64,000 nucleotides of DNA from Candidatus Planktophila dulcis (GCF_002288225.1 NZ_CP016777.1:186001-250000); one strand, 5' to 3'; positions 43,914 through 54,972 are shown, counted from the first letter of the stretch. The notes: generated by a model from the sequence alone, not told the origin. Program-made: numbers and translations.

Positions 43914-45560
43914 ATGCCCAGCCTTGCAGACCAGCTCTCAGCCGACATTCAGGTTGCTGTTGCGGCTGCATTTTCACAGGGGCTCATAGAGGGCTCGGCA
44001 CCTGAGAGCATCACTCTTGAGCGACCTAAAAATCGAGACCATGGCGATTACGCCACCTCCATCGCACTGCAACTAGCGAAGGCTGCCGGCAAGAATCCGC
44101 GCGAGATCGCGACCATCCTGCAGGGTGCAATCGCTTCCATCGCAGGAGTCGCCAAAGTAGATATCGCAGGACCTGGTTTTATCAACATCACTTTGGACCG
44201 CGCCAGCCAAGCTGAACTTGTTCGCACCATTCTTACTAATAAATATGAATACGGTCGTGGCCTTGCGCTCGCCGGCGTAAAGATCAACCTCGAATTTATT
44301 AGCGCCAACCCAACTGGGCCTTTGCACTTGGGGCACACACGTTGGGCAGCAGTCGGTGATTCACTCGGTCGCGTCTTAAGCGCTGCAGGCGCACAGGTAA
44401 CGCGCGAGTTCTATATCAATGACCGTGGTCGCCAGATGGATTTATTTGGCCAATCTGTTCAAGCATCAGCTCAAGGAAAACCAATCCCTGAAGATGGGTA
44501 CCAAGGAGATTACATTACGGATTTGGCAAAGGAAGTACTGGCTGAAAATCCTGCAATTTCGACAAGTGAAGAGTTCCGTGAAGCGGCATATAAAGTCCAG
44601 CTCTCACAACAGCAAAAAGTTCTTGAAACTTTCCATACAAAATTCGATATCTGGTTCTCAGAGCGCTCGCTCCATGAGTCAGGTGCTGTTGAACATGCCG
44701 TTGAGAAATTACGCAAGCAGGGACATGTCTTTGAATTAGATGGCGCAGTCTGGCTTCGCACAACAGATTTTGGTGATGACAAAGATCGTGTGATTCTTAA
44801 AGAAGATGGCGATCTCACATACTTCGCTTCAGATACTGCTTATTACATCAATAAGCGCGAACGAGGATTTGATATCTGCATCTACATGCTCGGTGCAGAT
44901 CACCATGGCTATATCCATCGCTTGAAAGCAACGGCTGCGTGCGCAGGAGATGATGCCAATTACAACGTTGAGATCATGATTGGCCAGCTTGTGAAGATTA
45001 TGGAAGGTGGGCAAGAGCTCAAACTTTCAAAGCGCGCCGGAACCATCATCACTCTGGAAGAGCTGGTTGAAAAGGTGGGCGTTGATGCTGCTCGTTACAC
45101 CCTTATTCGCTATCCCGTGGACACACCGATGGTGATGGATATTGATGTGTTGCGCCGCAATACAAATGAGAATCCTGTGTATTACGTGCAATACGCGCAC
45201 GCCCGCATCGCTGGAGTCTTGCGCAATACCGCTGAGCTTGGAATCAAATCTGATCTTGCAGCATTTGATCCATCACAACTTTCTCACGATCGCGAAAATG
45301 AATTACTGGGTGCCCTTGCTGAATACCCACGCGTTGTTGCAAGTGCTGCAGAATTTCGCGAGCCGCACCGCGTTGCTCGCTATCTTGAAGAACTTGCTGG
45401 GGTCTATCACGGCTTCTATGCAGATTGCCGAGTTCTTCCTTTAGGTGATGAAACAATTGCACCTATTCACTCAGCACGCGCAGCACTATCTGCGGCAACG
45501 ATGCAAGTGATTGCAAACGGCCTCGACCTATTAGGTGTCTCTGCGCCGGAGAGGATGTAA
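43914..45560 (+). CDS. argS: Arginyl-tRNA synthetase
   Basis: A 548-aa class I synthetase. It has the N-terminal ArgRS additional domain, the HIGH-type motif in NPTGPLHLGHTRWAA (about residues 127-141), the KMSKS-like LKLSKRAGT near 369, and the C-terminal anticodon-binding DALR domain. First gene of the conserved argS-lysA-hom-thrC-thrB cluster, with a leaderless promoter. It ends 2 nt before lysA. Confidence 0.96.
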   Translation: MPSLADQLSADIQVAVAAAFSQGLIEGSAPESITLERPKNRDHGDYATSIALQLAKAAGKNPREIATILQGAIASIAGVAKVDIAGPGFINITLDRASQAELVRTILTNKYEYGRGLALAGVKINLEFISANPTGPLHLGHTRWAAVGDSLGRVLSAAGAQVTREFYINDRGRQMDLFGQSVQASAQGKPIPEDGYQGDYITDLAKEVLAENPAISTSEEFREAAYKVQLSQQQKVLETFHTKFDIWFSERSLHESGAVEHAVEKLRKQGHVFELDGAVWLRTTDFGDDKDRVILKEDGDLTYFASDTAYYINKRERGFDICIYMLGADHHGYIHRLKATAACAGDDANYNVEIMIGQLVKIMEGGQELKLSKRAGTIITLEELVEKVGVDAARYTLIRYPVDTPMVMDIDVLRRNTNENPVYYVQYAHARIAGVLRNTAELGIKSDLAAFDPSQLSHDRENELLGALAEYPRVVASAAEFREPHRVARYLEELAGVYHGFYADCRVLPLGDETIAPIHSARAALSAATMQVIANGLDLLGVSAPERM

Positions 45561-45562
45561 GC

Positions 45563-46891
45563 ATGTCGATGAATATGTGGTCAAAGAATGCATCCCTTGC
45601 TGGCGGAACCTTGAGCCTTGCTGGAATCCCTGCTGCTCAATTAGCAAAAGATTTTGGAACTCCAAGCTTCTTCCTTGATGAAGATGCATACCGTTCACGT
45701 GCCCTTGCTTGGCACAATGGATTGCACTCTGAATTTGGTCCGAATGCAGGCACTATTTATTACGCCGCAAAGTCCTTTATCTGTACTGCTGTTGCACAAT
45801 GGATTGCTGATATCGGAATCGGTATCGATGTCTGCACAGGGGGAGAACTCGCTGTTGCGCTGAACGGTGGAATTGATCCAAAGAAGATTGAAGTGCATGG
45901 CAACAATAAATCTGTAGCTGAAATTGATCGCGCAGTCTCTGTTGGAGTTAAGACCATCGTGATGGACTCACTCTTTGAAATCGAACGCGTTGCAGCGGCT
46001 GCAAAAAAGCATGGAGTGCGCCAAGCGGTGATGCTTCGTCTGACCCCTGGCATTGAAGCCCACACTCACGAGAAGATTTCCACTGCACATGAAGATGTGA
46101 AGTTTGGCTTCTCTATTGCATCAGGGGCAGCATGGGCTGCTGTTGAATCTGTTGCAACACATCCTGAACTTGAACTCCTTGGGGTGCATTGCCATATTGG
46201 TTCACAGATCTTTGGTTCTGAAGCGCATGAGATTGCCACAGATCGCCTTATTGGATTTATGGCCAAGTATCGCGATGCCTATAAGAGTGAATTGCCGGAG
46301 CTAGACCTTGGTGGTGGATTTGGTATTGCCTATATCGATGGTGATGTCACTGTTGAACCTAGTGATGTTTTGCCGCAGATACATGCAGCGGTGAAGAAGG
46401 CATGTGCTCAGCACAACCTTGCAATCCCATTGGTATCACTGGAGCCAGGGCGCAATATTGTGGGACCTACGATGTTTACTCTGTATGAAGTGGGAACTGT
46501 CAAAGACGTTGTTGTAGATGGTGGAAAGATTCGTAAGTACGTCTCTGTCGATGGCGGCATGAGCGATAACGCACGTACTGCTCTTTATGATGCGCAATAC
46601 ACAGCAGTGATTGCACAGCGCAATTCAACTGCACCTTTGGCGCTGACTCGTCTTGTTGGAAAGCATTGCGAAACAGGCGACATCATTATTAATGAAATTC
46701 AACTTCCATCAGATGTTGCCCCTGGTGATCTCATTGCAACCCCAGCTACAGGTGCATATGGTCGCAGTATGGCTAGTAATTACAATCATGTGCCAAGACC
46801 ACCTGTTGTTGCAGTAAAAGATGGAAAAGCCCGCGTAATTGTGCGCCGAGAAAATGAGGCAGACCTGCTCTCACTTGATGTGAAAGAATAG
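45563..46891 (+). CDS. lysA: Diaminopimelate decarboxylase
   Basis: A 442-aa PLP-dependent enzyme of fold type III, the last step of lysine synthesis. The PLP Lys is in IYYAAKSF (near residue 69); other marks are HGNNKS, HCHIGSQIF, EPGRNIVG and GKHCETGDIIINE with the active-site Cys. Between argS and hom, as in mycobacteria. Confidence 0.96.
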   Translation: MSMNMWSKNASLAGGTLSLAGIPAAQLAKDFGTPSFFLDEDAYRSRALAWHNGLHSEFGPNAGTIYYAAKSFICTAVAQWIADIGIGIDVCTGGELAVALNGGIDPKKIEVHGNNKSVAEIDRAVSVGVKTIVMDSLFEIERVAAAAKKHGVRQAVMLRLTPGIEAHTHEKISTAHEDVKFGFSIASGAAWAAVESVATHPELELLGVHCHIGSQIFGSEAHEIATDRLIGFMAKYRDAYKSELPELDLGGGFGIAYIDGDVTVEPSDVLPQIHAAVKKACAQHNLAIPLVSLEPGRNIVGPTMFTLYEVGTVKDVVVDGGKIRKYVSVDGGMSDNARTALYDAQYTAVIAQRNSTAPLALTRLVGKHCETGDIIINEIQLPSDVAPGDLIATPATGAYGRSMASNYNHVPRPPVVAVKDGKARVIVRRENEADLLSLDVKE

Positions 46892-46895
46892 GTTT

Positions 46896-48191
46896 ATGAG
46901 CCCCGCAGATAAACCAGTTCGCGTTGGCATGCTCGGCTGCGGCGTTGTCGGAAGCCAAGTAGCCCGCCTGCTCCTTTCAGATACAGCTGAACTCTCTACT
47001 CGCGCTGGCGTCAAGATTGAACTCACTCGCATTGCAGTGCGCACAATTAAAGATTACCCAGGATTAAACCCGGCTCTCTTCACAACAGATCCATTCTCGA
47101 TTGTGAATGATCCAGATATCGATTTGATCGTTGAAGTTATGGGTGGAATTGAACCTGCTCGCGAACTTGCAATGACTGCAATTAACAATCGCAAATCTAT
47201 TGTTACAGCGAATAAAGCACTCCTTGCTAGCCACGGCGCAGATCTATTTACAGCAGCTTATGCAAAAGGTGAAGATATTTACTACGAGGCCTCCGTTGCA
47301 GGTGCTATTCCAATTATTCGTCCCCTTCGCGATTCTTTAGCCGGTGACTTTGTCACTCGCTTGATGGGTATCGTCAATGGAACAACAAATTACATTCTCA
47401 CAAAGATGCATGAAGATAATCGTGAATTCGATGATGTCCTTAAAGAAGCTCAGGCACTTGGATATGCAGAGGCAGATCCGACTGCAGATATTGAAGGATT
47501 TGATGCTGCTGCAAAGGCTGCGATTCTCTCTGGTCTTGCCTTCCACACACGCGTGACAGTCGATGACGTCTATCGCGAAGGAATTTCTAAGATCACTCTT
47601 GAAGATGTTTCCATTGCTAAATCAATGGACCATGTCATTAAGTTACTTGCCATCGCAGAGCTCACACCAGCAGATGAAATCTCTGTGCGTGTGCACCCAG
47701 TCATGATTGATAAGAGCCACCCTCTTGCATCTGTGCGCGATGCATTTAACGCAGTCTTTATCGAGGCAGAATCTGCCGGGCCTTTGATGTTCTATGGTCG
47801 CGGTGCTGGTGGACAACCAACTGCCTCTGCAATTCTTGGAGATATTGTGGCTGTCTCTCGCCATATTGCTTTGAATTCAATTGGTCAACGTGAGACAGAT
47901 TATGCAGATCGCGATATCGCACCTATTGAAACAACAAAGACAAAGTTTCTTATCCGCCTTGAAGTAGAAGATAAATCAGGTGTTTTGGCTGCAATTGCCA
48001 AGGTATTTGCTGATCAAGGCGTCTCTATTCAGACAGTTGATCAAAATGGTCGCCACCAAGATGCTGAACTCATCATTGTTACTCACCGTGCGACAGAAGG
48101 TGAACTCAAAGCAACTGTTGAAGCGTTGAAGAAGATGCCAATGGTCACAAAGATCTCTAGCGTTATTCGTGTTGAGGGAGCAATCTCCTAA
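46896..48191 (+). CDS. hom: Homoserine dehydrogenase
   Basis: A 431-aa NAD(P)-dependent enzyme of the threonine/methionine branch. The Rossmann motif is [17 protein letters not shown], the catalytic core has [11 protein letters not shown] and [14 protein letters not shown], and [31 protein letters not shown] is a C-terminal ACT domain for feedback inhibition, probably by threonine. The stop overlaps the thrC start. Confidence 0.96.
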   Translation: MSPADKPVRVGMLGCGVVGSQVARLLLSDTAELSTRAGVKIELTRIAVRTIKDYPGLNPALFTTDPFSIVNDPDIDLIVEVMGGIEPARELAMTAINNRKSIVTANKALLASHGADLFTAAYAKGEDIYYEASVAGAIPIIRPLRDSLAGDFVTRLMGIVNGTTNYILTKMHEDNREFDDVLKEAQALGYAEADPTADIEGFDAAAKAAILSGLAFHTRVTVDDVYREGISKITLEDVSIAKSMDHVIKLLAIAELTPADEISVRVHPVMIDKSHPLASVRDAFNAVFIEAESAGPLMFYGRGAGGQPTASAILGDIVAVSRHIALNSIGQRETDYADRDIAPIETTKTKFLIRLEVEDKSGVLAAIAKVFADQGVSIQTVDQNGRHQDAELIIVTHRATEGELKATVEALKKMPMVTKISSVIRVEGAIS

Positions 48192-49279
48192 TGGGAATCT
48201 TTTCAAAGAAGTCAGGTGCGCATCAGTGGCGTGGAGTCATTGAGGAATATCGCCACCGGTTGCCTGTCTCTGCCAAGACTCCTGTCGTGACTTTGCGTGA
48301 AGGAGGAACACCTCTTATCTATGCATGCGTTCTCTCTGAAATGCTCGGAAACAATGTCTGGGTGAAGTTCGAAGGAATTAACCCAACAGGATCCTTTAAA
48401 GATCGCGGTATGACTATGGCGATTTCAAAGGCAGCAGAAGATGGCGCCAAAGCAGTTATCTGTGCTTCAACTGGAAATACTTCAGCGGCTGCGGCTGCCT
48501 ATGCAGTTAAAGCTGGCATGGTTCCTGCAGTTCTTATCCCTGAAGGCAAAATTGCATTGGGCAAGCTCGCACAAGCTGTTGTGCATGGAGCAAAGTTGTT
48601 GCAAGTTGATGGAAACTTTGATGATTGTCTCGTTCTTGCTCGAGATCTTTCTGAGCACTATCCAGTCTCACTTGTGAATTCAGTCAATCCATATCGTATT
48701 GAAGGCCAGAAGACAGCAGCCTTTGAAGTCGTAGATATGTTGGGTGATGCTCCAGATATTCATACTATGCCAGTGGGTAATGCAGGAAATATCACTGCAT
48801 ATTGGAAGGGCTATAACGAATACCGCAGCGACAAGATGTCTACGAAGTTGCCACAGATGTGGGGATTCCAAGCTGCAGGTGCCGCACCTCTCGTAACAGG
48901 TAAGCCGGTTGCAAAGCCAGAGACAATTGCTACAGCAATCCGAATTGGAAATCCAGCATCATGGGATCAAGCAATTGCTGCCCGTGATGAATCAGGCGGG
49001 CTCATTGATTCTGTCACTGATGAAGAAATTCTCTCTGCCTATCACCTTCTTGCATCGAAGGAAGGAATCTTCTGTGAGCCATCATCTGCTGCAGGCCTTG
49101 CTGGGCTTATCAAATATAAGAATGCAGGCAAGCTTCCTAAAGATAAGACAATCGTAATTACCTGCACAGGCAATGGCCTAAAAGATATTCCGTGGGCACT
49201 AGAAGGTGCAGCAGATCCTGTTGTTGTCCCCGTTAATGCAGATGTTGCCGCTAAAGCACTTGGCTTAGTGAAGAACTAG
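48191..49279 (+). CDS. thrC: Threonine synthase
   Basis: A 362-aa PLP enzyme converting O-phosphohomoserine to threonine. The PLP Lys is in [15 protein letters not shown] (near residue 69), followed by [15 protein letters not shown] and the phosphate loop [15 protein letters not shown] short-type ThrC. It begins on the last base of hom and is followed by thrB after 15 nt. Confidence 0.96.
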   Translation: MGIFSKKSGAHQWRGVIEEYRHRLPVSAKTPVVTLREGGTPLIYACVLSEMLGNNVWVKFEGINPTGSFKDRGMTMAISKAAEDGAKAVICASTGNTSAAAAAYAVKAGMVPAVLIPEGKIALGKLAQAVVHGAKLLQVDGNFDDCLVLARDLSEHYPVSLVNSVNPYRIEGQKTAAFEVVDMLGDAPDIHTMPVGNAGNITAYWKGYNEYRSDKMSTKLPQMWGFQAAGAAPLVTGKPVAKPETIATAIRIGNPASWDQAIAARDESGGLIDSVTDEEILSAYHLLASKEGIFCEPSSAAGLAGLIKYKNAGKLPKDKTIVITCTGNGLKDIPWALEGAADPVVVPVNADVAAKALGLVKN

Positions 49280-49294
49280 AGAAACAATTGAGCC

Positions 49295-50221
49295 ATGGCC
49301 AAGCCAACATTTAAAGCTAACCCGATTCAGGTGCAGGTTCCTGCAACCTCTGCCAACTTAGGTCCTGGCTTTGATTCTTTCGGTTTAGCTTTTGGGATGT
49401 ATGACCGATATGTGGCACAGATTCTTGATGAAGGTGGCCTGGATATCGATGTCACCGGTGAAGGTTCTGATGAAGTTCCTCGCACAGATAAGAACTTGCT
49501 CGTGAAGGCAATCAATAAAGGTTTTGACTACCTAGGTGGGCGACCAAAGGGACTTGCAGTGCGCGCACTCAATGTCATTCCACATGGTCGCGGGCTCGGA
49601 TCTTCAGCATCAGCGATAGTGGGCGGACTCGTTCTCGCACGTTCTCTCGTTCTTACTGGCACAGACAAGATGAGCGATGAAGCACTTCTCAATCTTGCGA
49701 CTGAAATGGAAGGCCATCCTGATAATGTGGCAGCAGCTCTCTATGGCGGAGCAACTATTGCATGGCAAGATCTTGTAAAAGGTAAATCTGTAGCTCACGC
49801 AGTTCACCTACCTGTGGATCCACGCATCAAGGTGATGGCATTTATTCCTGCAAGTGCACTGGCAACATCGAAGGCGCGAAAGATGTTGCCTGAATCAATT
49901 CCATTTGCAGATGCTCAGCGCAATACAAGCAATGCTGCGATCATGACTCAGGCGCTCACAATCCGCCCAGACTTACTCTTCACAGCAACAGAGGATTTCT
50001 TACATCAGTCATATCGCCAAGAAGCGATGCCTTCATCATTCGCCTTGATGACAAAGCTTCGCGCTGCAGGAATTGCTGCATTTATTTCAGGTGCTGGGCC
50101 AACAGTGCTTGCCCTTCACACAGAAGGTGAAGATGAAACTACTCAGCTCGCACGGGCTGGCGGAGCGAAATTTGAGGGTAAATCTCTCGAAATTGCTAGC
50201 CGTGGAGCCACCCTGCTATAG
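49295..50221 (+). CDS. thrB: Homoserine kinase
   Basis: A 308-aa GHMP-family kinase making O-phosphohomoserine. VPATSANLGPGFDSFGLAF opens the protein; the ATP-binding motif is GRGLGSSASAIVGGL (near residue 97), and GAGPTVLAL is the C-terminal GHMP motif. Last gene of the lysA-hom-thrC-thrB run. Confidence 0.96.
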   Translation: MAKPTFKANPIQVQVPATSANLGPGFDSFGLAFGMYDRYVAQILDEGGLDIDVTGEGSDEVPRTDKNLLVKAINKGFDYLGGRPKGLAVRALNVIPHGRGLGSSASAIVGGLVLARSLVLTGTDKMSDEALLNLATEMEGHPDNVAAALYGGATIAWQDLVKGKSVAHAVHLPVDPRIKVMAFIPASALATSKARKMLPESIPFADAQRNTSNAAIMTQALTIRPDLLFTATEDFLHQSYRQEAMPSSFALMTKLRAAGIAAFISGAGPTVLALHTEGEDETTQLARAGGAKFEGKSLEIASRGATLL

Positions 50222-50363
50222 TTTTGCCATCAGTTCAGCCCCGTAAGTTAAGGGTCAACTTTAAGAATTGATAAATCCAAGTAGTAAAAATCAAGAAATA
50301 AATCCCACACAATAAAAGCCAGGGCTCGACTCATATGGTTAGCCCCAAAGTGAAAAGAAATAC
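50222..50363 (+). other. Leader region of rho
   Basis: A 142-bp A/T-rich stretch between thrB and rho without a gene. Rho is often autoregulated through its leader; only the weak AAAG-type ribosome-binding site is visible and no clear hairpin, so mechanism and promoter remain undetermined. Confidence 0.4.
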
Positions 50364-51929
50364 ATGACAACAACAGAACCAGTTCGTTCTAGCAGTCCAG
50401 AGCTCTCAAGCATGACCCTTCCTAAGTTAAAGGAAGTTGCGTCTCAGCTCGGTATCGACGGTGCGGCAAAGCTCAAGAAGGATGATCTCGTCACAGCAAT
50501 TGCAGATCTCCAGTCAGCAAACCGCGAAGCAGCTAAGGCAGAACGAGAAGCACGCCGCGAAGCTCGTAATGCCAAGAAGAGCAATCGCGACAATAAGAAT
50601 TCAGATAACTCATCCGATGAAGGCGATGAAGAAGATTCATCAGATAGCGCACCATCGAATAATGAGCGCAGCAACGACCGTGATGACCGTGGTGGCCGCA
50701 ACCGTGGCCGCGATCGCAACCGTGGCCGCGATCGTGGAAATCGCGAACGTGGCAACCGCGAAGAGCGCGAACCAGTAATTGGTGAAGATGATGTCTTGGT
50801 GCCAGTAGGTGGCCTTGTCGACATCATGGATAACTACTCATTTATTCGCACAGGTGGATACCTTCCAGGACCTGATGATGTCTATGTCTCACAAGGACAG
50901 GTACGTAAGTACAGTCTCCGTAAGGGAGATGTTGTGACAGGTCAGGTTCGCCAATTACGCGAAGGTGAAACTCGTCAGAAGTACAACCCACTTATTACTC
51001 TGGAAACAATTAACGGATTGCCATATGAAGAAGCACGTGGCCGCGTTGAGTTTGGAAAGCTTGTTCCTCTCTACCCACAAGAGCGACTACGCCTTGAGAC
51101 AGAGCCAAATATTCTCACAACTCGCGTTATCGATCTGATTGCACCTATTGGTAAGGGCCAGCGCGGACTTATCGTTTCGCCTCCTAAGGCTGGAAAGACA
51201 ATGGTCTTGCAAGCAATTGCGAATGCGATCACAACAAATAACCCAGAGTGTCACTTGATGGTTGTTCTTGTTGATGAACGTCCAGAAGAAGTTACAGATA
51301 TGCAGCGCAGCGTGAAGGGTGAAGTTATTGCTTCGACCTTTGACCGCCCAGCTGATGACCACACAACAATTGCAGAGCTTGCAATCGAGCGCGCAAAGCG
51401 CCTGGTTGAAATGGGCCATGATGTTGTTGTTCTTCTTGACTCCATCACACGTCTTGGTCGTGCATATAACATCGCAGCGCCTGCATCAGGCCGCATCCTT
51501 TCTGGTGGCGTTGATTCAGCAGCTCTCTACCCACCAAAGAAGTTCTTCGGTGCAGCTCGTAATATTGAAGATGGTGGATCACTGACCATTCTTGCTACTG
51601 CGCTCGTTGATACCGGCTCTCGTATGGATGAAGTGATCTTCGAAGAGTTCAAGGGCACAGGAAATATGGAGCTCATCCTCGATCGCAGAATGGCCGATAA
51701 GCGCATCTTCCCTGCAGTCAACGTTGTTGCATCAGGAACACGTAAGGAAGAAATCCTTATGGGTGCTGAAGAACTCAACATTGTGTGGAAGCTTCGTCGC
51801 GTACTTCATGCACTTGAACCACAAGCAGCTCTCGAGCTCTTGCTTGAGAAGATGAAGGGCACAAAGTCCAACGTCGAATTCTTGATGCAGATCCAGAAGA
51901 CAACATCAGGACCTGACGACAGCAAGTAA
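50364..51929 (+). CDS. rho: Transcription termination factor Rho
   Basis: A 521-aa hexameric RNA helicase. After the Rho-N domain ([19 protein letters not shown]...[13 protein letters not shown]) comes a charged insert at about 50-135 rich in Arg, Asp, Asn and Gly ([16 protein letters not shown]), typical of high-GC Gram-positive Rho. The RNA-binding domain and the ATPase core follow: Walker A PPKAGKT at about 273-279, [13 protein letters not shown], and [13 protein letters not shown]. The insert is known to widen RNA binding in actinobacterial Rho. Confidence 0.97.
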   Translation: MTTTEPVRSSSPELSSMTLPKLKEVASQLGIDGAAKLKKDDLVTAIADLQSANREAAKAEREARREARNAKKSNRDNKNSDNSSDEGDEEDSSDSAPSNNERSNDRDDRGGRNRGRDRNRGRDRGNRERGNREEREPVIGEDDVLVPVGGLVDIMDNYSFIRTGGYLPGPDDVYVSQGQVRKYSLRKGDVVTGQVRQLREGETRQKYNPLITLETINGLPYEEARGRVEFGKLVPLYPQERLRLETEPNILTTRVIDLIAPIGKGQRGLIVSPPKAGKTMVLQAIANAITTNNPECHLMVVLVDERPEEVTDMQRSVKGEVIASTFDRPADDHTTIAELAIERAKRLVEMGHDVVVLLDSITRLGRAYNIAAPASGRILSGGVDSAALYPPKKFFGAARNIEDGGSLTILATALVDTGSRMDEVIFEEFKGTGNMELILDRRMADKRIFPAVNVVASGTRKEEILMGAEELNIVWKLRRVLHALEPQAALELLLEKMKGTKSNVEFLMQIQKTTSGPDDSK

Positions 51930-52011
51930 GGCTGCCAATCACGCACGGATTTGAAGAAATTCAAGGCCTGCGAGAGGATTAACCCCTATTGCCACACCTT
52001 ATGGCGATGAC

Positions 52012-52039
52012 CTGGTTCACCAGCTGCGGCTGGACCCAG
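52012..52039 (+). ncRNA. Candidate L31 ribosomal-protein leader hairpin
   Basis: CCAGC and GCTGG close a TGCG (UNCG-type) tetraloop, and CTGGTT with ACCCAG forms an outer stem with one mismatch. The hairpin ends about 12 nt before the rpmE ribosome-binding site. Position and shape fit the L31 leaders described in Actinobacteria, though the consensus was not checked. Confidence 0.5.
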
Positions 52040-52063
52040 ACTCAAGAAAAGGAAAAGAAGAAT

Positions 52064-52279
52064 ATGAAGAAAGATATCCACCCAGAGTACAAAGATACTC
52101 AAGTGACTTGTGGTTGCGGTGAAAAGTTCGTTACCCGCTCAACAGTTGCAAGCGGTTCAATCTATGTTGAAGTTTGCTCAGTCTGCCACCCGTTCTACAC
52201 AGGTAAGCAGCGCATTCTTGATACTGGTGGACGCGTCGCTAAGTTCGAAGAGCGTTTCGGTAAAAAAGCAGCTAACTAG
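52064..52279 (+). CDS. rpmE: 50S ribosomal protein L31
   Basis: A 71-aa L31 of the zinc-binding (C+) type: CGCGEKF and [12 protein letters not shown] provide the four Cys (residues about 16, 18, 37, 40). I chose ATG 52064, giving [19 protein letters not shown] and preceded by AAAAGGAAAAG; the frame extends upstream to 51989 but that part is the leader. A strong terminator follows. Confidence 0.95.
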   Translation: MKKDIHPEYKDTQVTCGCGEKFVTRSTVASGSIYVEVCSVCHPFYTGKQRILDTGGRVAKFEERFGKKAAN

Positions 52280-52285
52280 CTTTCT

Positions 52286-52329
52286 AAAGAGACCGCATCG
52301 CAGCCGAAAGGTTGCGGCGCGGTCTTTTT
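52286..52329 (+). terminator. Intrinsic terminator after rpmE
   Basis: GACCGC pairs with GCGGTC and CGCAGCC with GGTTGCG around a GAAA loop, followed by TTTTT. Confidence 0.92.
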
Positions 52330-52377
52330 ATTTCTCCAAAGAAGGATTAATCAACGAGAGAGAAGGGATGAAGTCAT

Positions 52378-53460
52378 ATGGCTAACGATCGTTTTGCATC
52401 AGCACATGAAATGGTGCGTGAATATCAAGAGCTTGAGTTAAAGATGGCCGATCCTTCTATCCATGAAGATCAAGGAAATGCCCGCAAGCTTGGTCGCCGT
52501 TATGCCCAACTTGGACCTGTCGTTGCAGGATTTAATGCTTGGAAATCTGCAGCCGATGATTTAGAGGCTGCCAAAGAGATGGCTTTAGAGGATGCATCCT
52601 TTGCCTCTGAGATTCCAGCGATGGAAATCATTGTTGAGGCTGCTGCAGATAAATTGGAGGAGCTCTTGCTTCCACGCGATCCCAATGATGATCGCGATGT
52701 GATTATTGAAGTTAAAGCTGGAGCTGGTGGAGATGAATCCGCGCTCTTTGCAGGTGATTTGGTGCGCATGTATCAGCGCTATGCAGAAAAGCGTGGCTGG
52801 AAGATTGAAATCATCGATATGACTGAATCAGAGCTCGGCGGCTATAAAGATATTTCAATGGCTGTTAAATCAAAGGGAACCCCAGAGCCTGGAACTACTC
52901 CCTATGCACGACTTAAATTTGAAGGCGGAGTACACCGCGTGCAACGCGTTCCTGAAACTGAGAGCCAAGGCCGTATCCACACATCAGCAGCCGGCGTTCT
53001 CGTTCTTCCTGAAGCAGAAGAAGTTGATGTTGAGCTCAATATGAATGATGTGCGCGTAGATGTATATCGTTCATCAGGTCCTGGTGGACAGTCAGTAAAT
53101 ACCACTGACTCTGCAGTTCGCTTGACCCACGTTCCCACCGGCATTGTTGTCTCCTGTCAGAACGAAAAATCTCAGCTTCAGAATAAAGAATCAGCGCTTC
53201 GTATCTTGCGTGCTCGTCTTCTTGCTGATGCGCAGGAAAAGGCAGAAGCAGTTGCGATGGCAGAGCGTAAGAGCCAGGTTCGCACAGTCGATCGCTCAGA
53301 GCGCATCCGCACATATAACTACCCAGAAAATCGCCTCAGTGATCACCGCGTGAATTACAAGGCGAATAACTTAGATGCAGTGCTCAATGGTGAGCTTGAT
53401 GAAGTCGTTCAGGCGCTTCTCGATGCCGATAGAGCCGCAAAGCTTTCATCAACGAATTAA
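52378..53460 (+). CDS. prfA: Peptide chain release factor 1
   Basis: RF1, 360 aa, recognising UAA and UAG. The PxT tripeptide anticodon is P192-E-T194 ([15 protein letters not shown]) and the GGQ is at 236-238 ([14 protein letters not shown]). Its methylase prmC lies 9 nt downstream, the usual pairing. A GAGAGAAGGG ribosome-binding site precedes the ATG. Confidence 0.97.
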   Translation: MANDRFASAHEMVREYQELELKMADPSIHEDQGNARKLGRRYAQLGPVVAGFNAWKSAADDLEAAKEMALEDASFASEIPAMEIIVEAAADKLEELLLPRDPNDDRDVIIEVKAGAGGDESALFAGDLVRMYQRYAEKRGWKIEIIDMTESELGGYKDISMAVKSKGTPEPGTTPYARLKFEGGVHRVQRVPETESQGRIHTSAAGVLVLPEAEEVDVELNMNDVRVDVYRSSGPGGQSVNTTDSAVRLTHVPTGIVVSCQNEKSQLQNKESALRILRARLLADAQEKAEAVAMAERKSQVRTVDRSERIRTYNYPENRLSDHRVNYKANNLDAVLNGELDEVVQALLDADRAAKLSSTN

Positions 53461-53469
53461 GTAGCCCAT

Positions 53470-54324
53470 ATGGAACTGACCTTTAAAGAATTCTTGCGAG
53501 GCGGAAAAGAGCAATTAGCCACAGCAGGTTTTGCTGAAGTAGAGGCAGAGATATTGCTCGCACACACCCTCGGCATCTCACGGATGGATCTGCATAATCC
53601 TTTAACGGTTGAGAATGCTCTTTCAGTAATCGGCGATATGACAATTGTTGAAGAGACTTTCTGGAAGTTACTCGATCGCCGATGCGCCCATGAGCCTCTG
53701 CAATACCTGACAGGTGTTGCCTATTTCCGACATCTTGAACTCAAAGTTGGACCTGGCGTTCTTATTCCACGTCCTGAAACTGAGCTACTTGTTGAAGCAG
53801 TACTTACTCACATTGAAAAGTTAAGTGGCGCAGTAAGCGTTGTCGATCTGGGATCAGGCTCTGGCGCGCTGGCCCTTGCCATTGCAACGGAGGCCCCACA
53901 GACACATGTGATTGCTGTTGAGAAAAGTCCTGAAGCAATACATTGGCTGAAAGAGAATGTCTCCTTCATCGATGAGAAGGTGCGCATTCTTGAAAGCGAT
54001 GTCGCAACTGCCCTTGATGGAGTCAAGTGCGATGTGGTGATTGCCAACCCACCGTATGTGCCAGATGCGCAGGAGCTGCCACGAGATGTTGCAGATCATG
54101 AACCAGCAATCGCCTTATTTGGGGGAGTAGATGGAATGAAGGCTCCACGTCTATTCATCTCAACAGCTTCTCGCTTGCTCAAAGAAGCTGGTTTTCTTGC
54201 CATTGAGCATCATGAGGAGCAAGGTGCTGCAATTGCCGATGTACTCAGCGATGATTTCACAGATATTCTTCTGCATCAGGATTTGTCAGGCCGCCCGCGA
54301 TTTACGACAGCAGTGAGGAGATAG
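53470..54324 (+). CDS. prmC: Release factor glutamine methyltransferase
   Basis: A 284-aa SAM-dependent methyltransferase that methylates the GGQ glutamine of RF1 and RF2. The N-terminal helical domain is followed by VPGVLIPRPETELLVE, SAM-binding VVDLGSGSGALALAIA (about 121-136) and the catalytic NPPY in VVIANPPYVPDA (near 194). Ends 2 nt before tsaC. Confidence 0.96.
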   Translation: MELTFKEFLRGGKEQLATAGFAEVEAEILLAHTLGISRMDLHNPLTVENALSVIGDMTIVEETFWKLLDRRCAHEPLQYLTGVAYFRHLELKVGPGVLIPRPETELLVEAVLTHIEKLSGAVSVVDLGSGSGALALAIATEAPQTHVIAVEKSPEAIHWLKENVSFIDEKVRILESDVATALDGVKCDVVIANPPYVPDAQELPRDVADHEPAIALFGGVDGMKAPRLFISTASRLLKEAGFLAIEHHEEQGAAIADVLSDDFTDILLHQDLSGRPRFTTAVRR

Positions 54325-54326
54325 CG

Positions 54327-54968
54327 ATGCCACGTATCGACCTCAAGCAGGGTGAACAGGCTAAGCATGTTGCTCGCGCCCTCAAAGAGATTCAAGCTGG
54401 CTTTGTCATCGTTGCTCCCCTTGAACATGGCTATGTCTATCTCGCTGATGCATTCTCACCTTTTGCTGTACGAGCCATGCATGTATTGCGTGGTGATAAA
54501 ACTGGCGTAGTCGCACAAGTACTCGCACATAGTTTGGATACCGTGAAAGGAATTTCTCGCGACGTCTCACCTGACACACAAGCCCTCTGTAATCAATTCT
54601 GGCCCGGACTTCTATCAGTCACACTCAGACCAAGCTCTGTCCTTAATTGGGATCTCGGTGATGATAAAGAGCTGGATTGGTTTAACGTGCGAGTGCCGAA
54701 ATCTAAATTTGTCCGTGCTCTTTTAAAGGCATCCGGTCCACTTGCTGTGGCAAGTGCTTCATCTGCAGGTGCAGAACCGATGCTCAAGATTGATCGCATG
54801 CAAGTAAAGGATTGGAACGTGGCTGTGGTCTTTGATAACGGCGCCCTGAAATCTGGCCCCCGCTCCACCATTATCGAAGCCGATGCTGGGGGCGTGCGAG
54901 TAGTGCGTGAAGGCGCTATTTCGGTAGCTGAGATGGAAAAGGTCGCGCCGCGCATTTCATGGGCCTAA
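54327..54968 (+). CDS. tsaC: Threonylcarbamoyl-AMP synthase (TsaC/Sua5/YrdC family)
   Basis: A 213-aa YrdC-domain protein for tRNA t6A modification. FWPGLLSVTLRPSS, GPLAVASASSAGAEP and SGPRSTIIEADAGGVRVVREGAI are the family blocks, the last binding the nucleotide. The N-terminal segment (VIVAPLEHGYVYLADAF) diverges from the usual PTDTVYGL, with HGY in place of TVYG, so activity should be treated with some caution. Usual neighbour of prmC. Confidence 0.88.
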   Translation: MPRIDLKQGEQAKHVARALKEIQAGFVIVAPLEHGYVYLADAFSPFAVRAMHVLRGDKTGVVAQVLAHSLDTVKGISRDVSPDTQALCNQFWPGLLSVTLRPSSVLNWDLGDDKELDWFNVRVPKSKFVRALLKASGPLAVASASSAGAEPMLKIDRMQVKDWNVAVVFDNGALKSGPRSTIIEADAGGVRVVREGAISVAEMEKVAPRISWA

Positions 54969-54972
54969 CTAT

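Noticed and set aside
51989-52063. N-terminal extension of L31
   Set aside because: The extra 25 codons coincide with the leader hairpin; the standard L31 N terminus starts at 52064.
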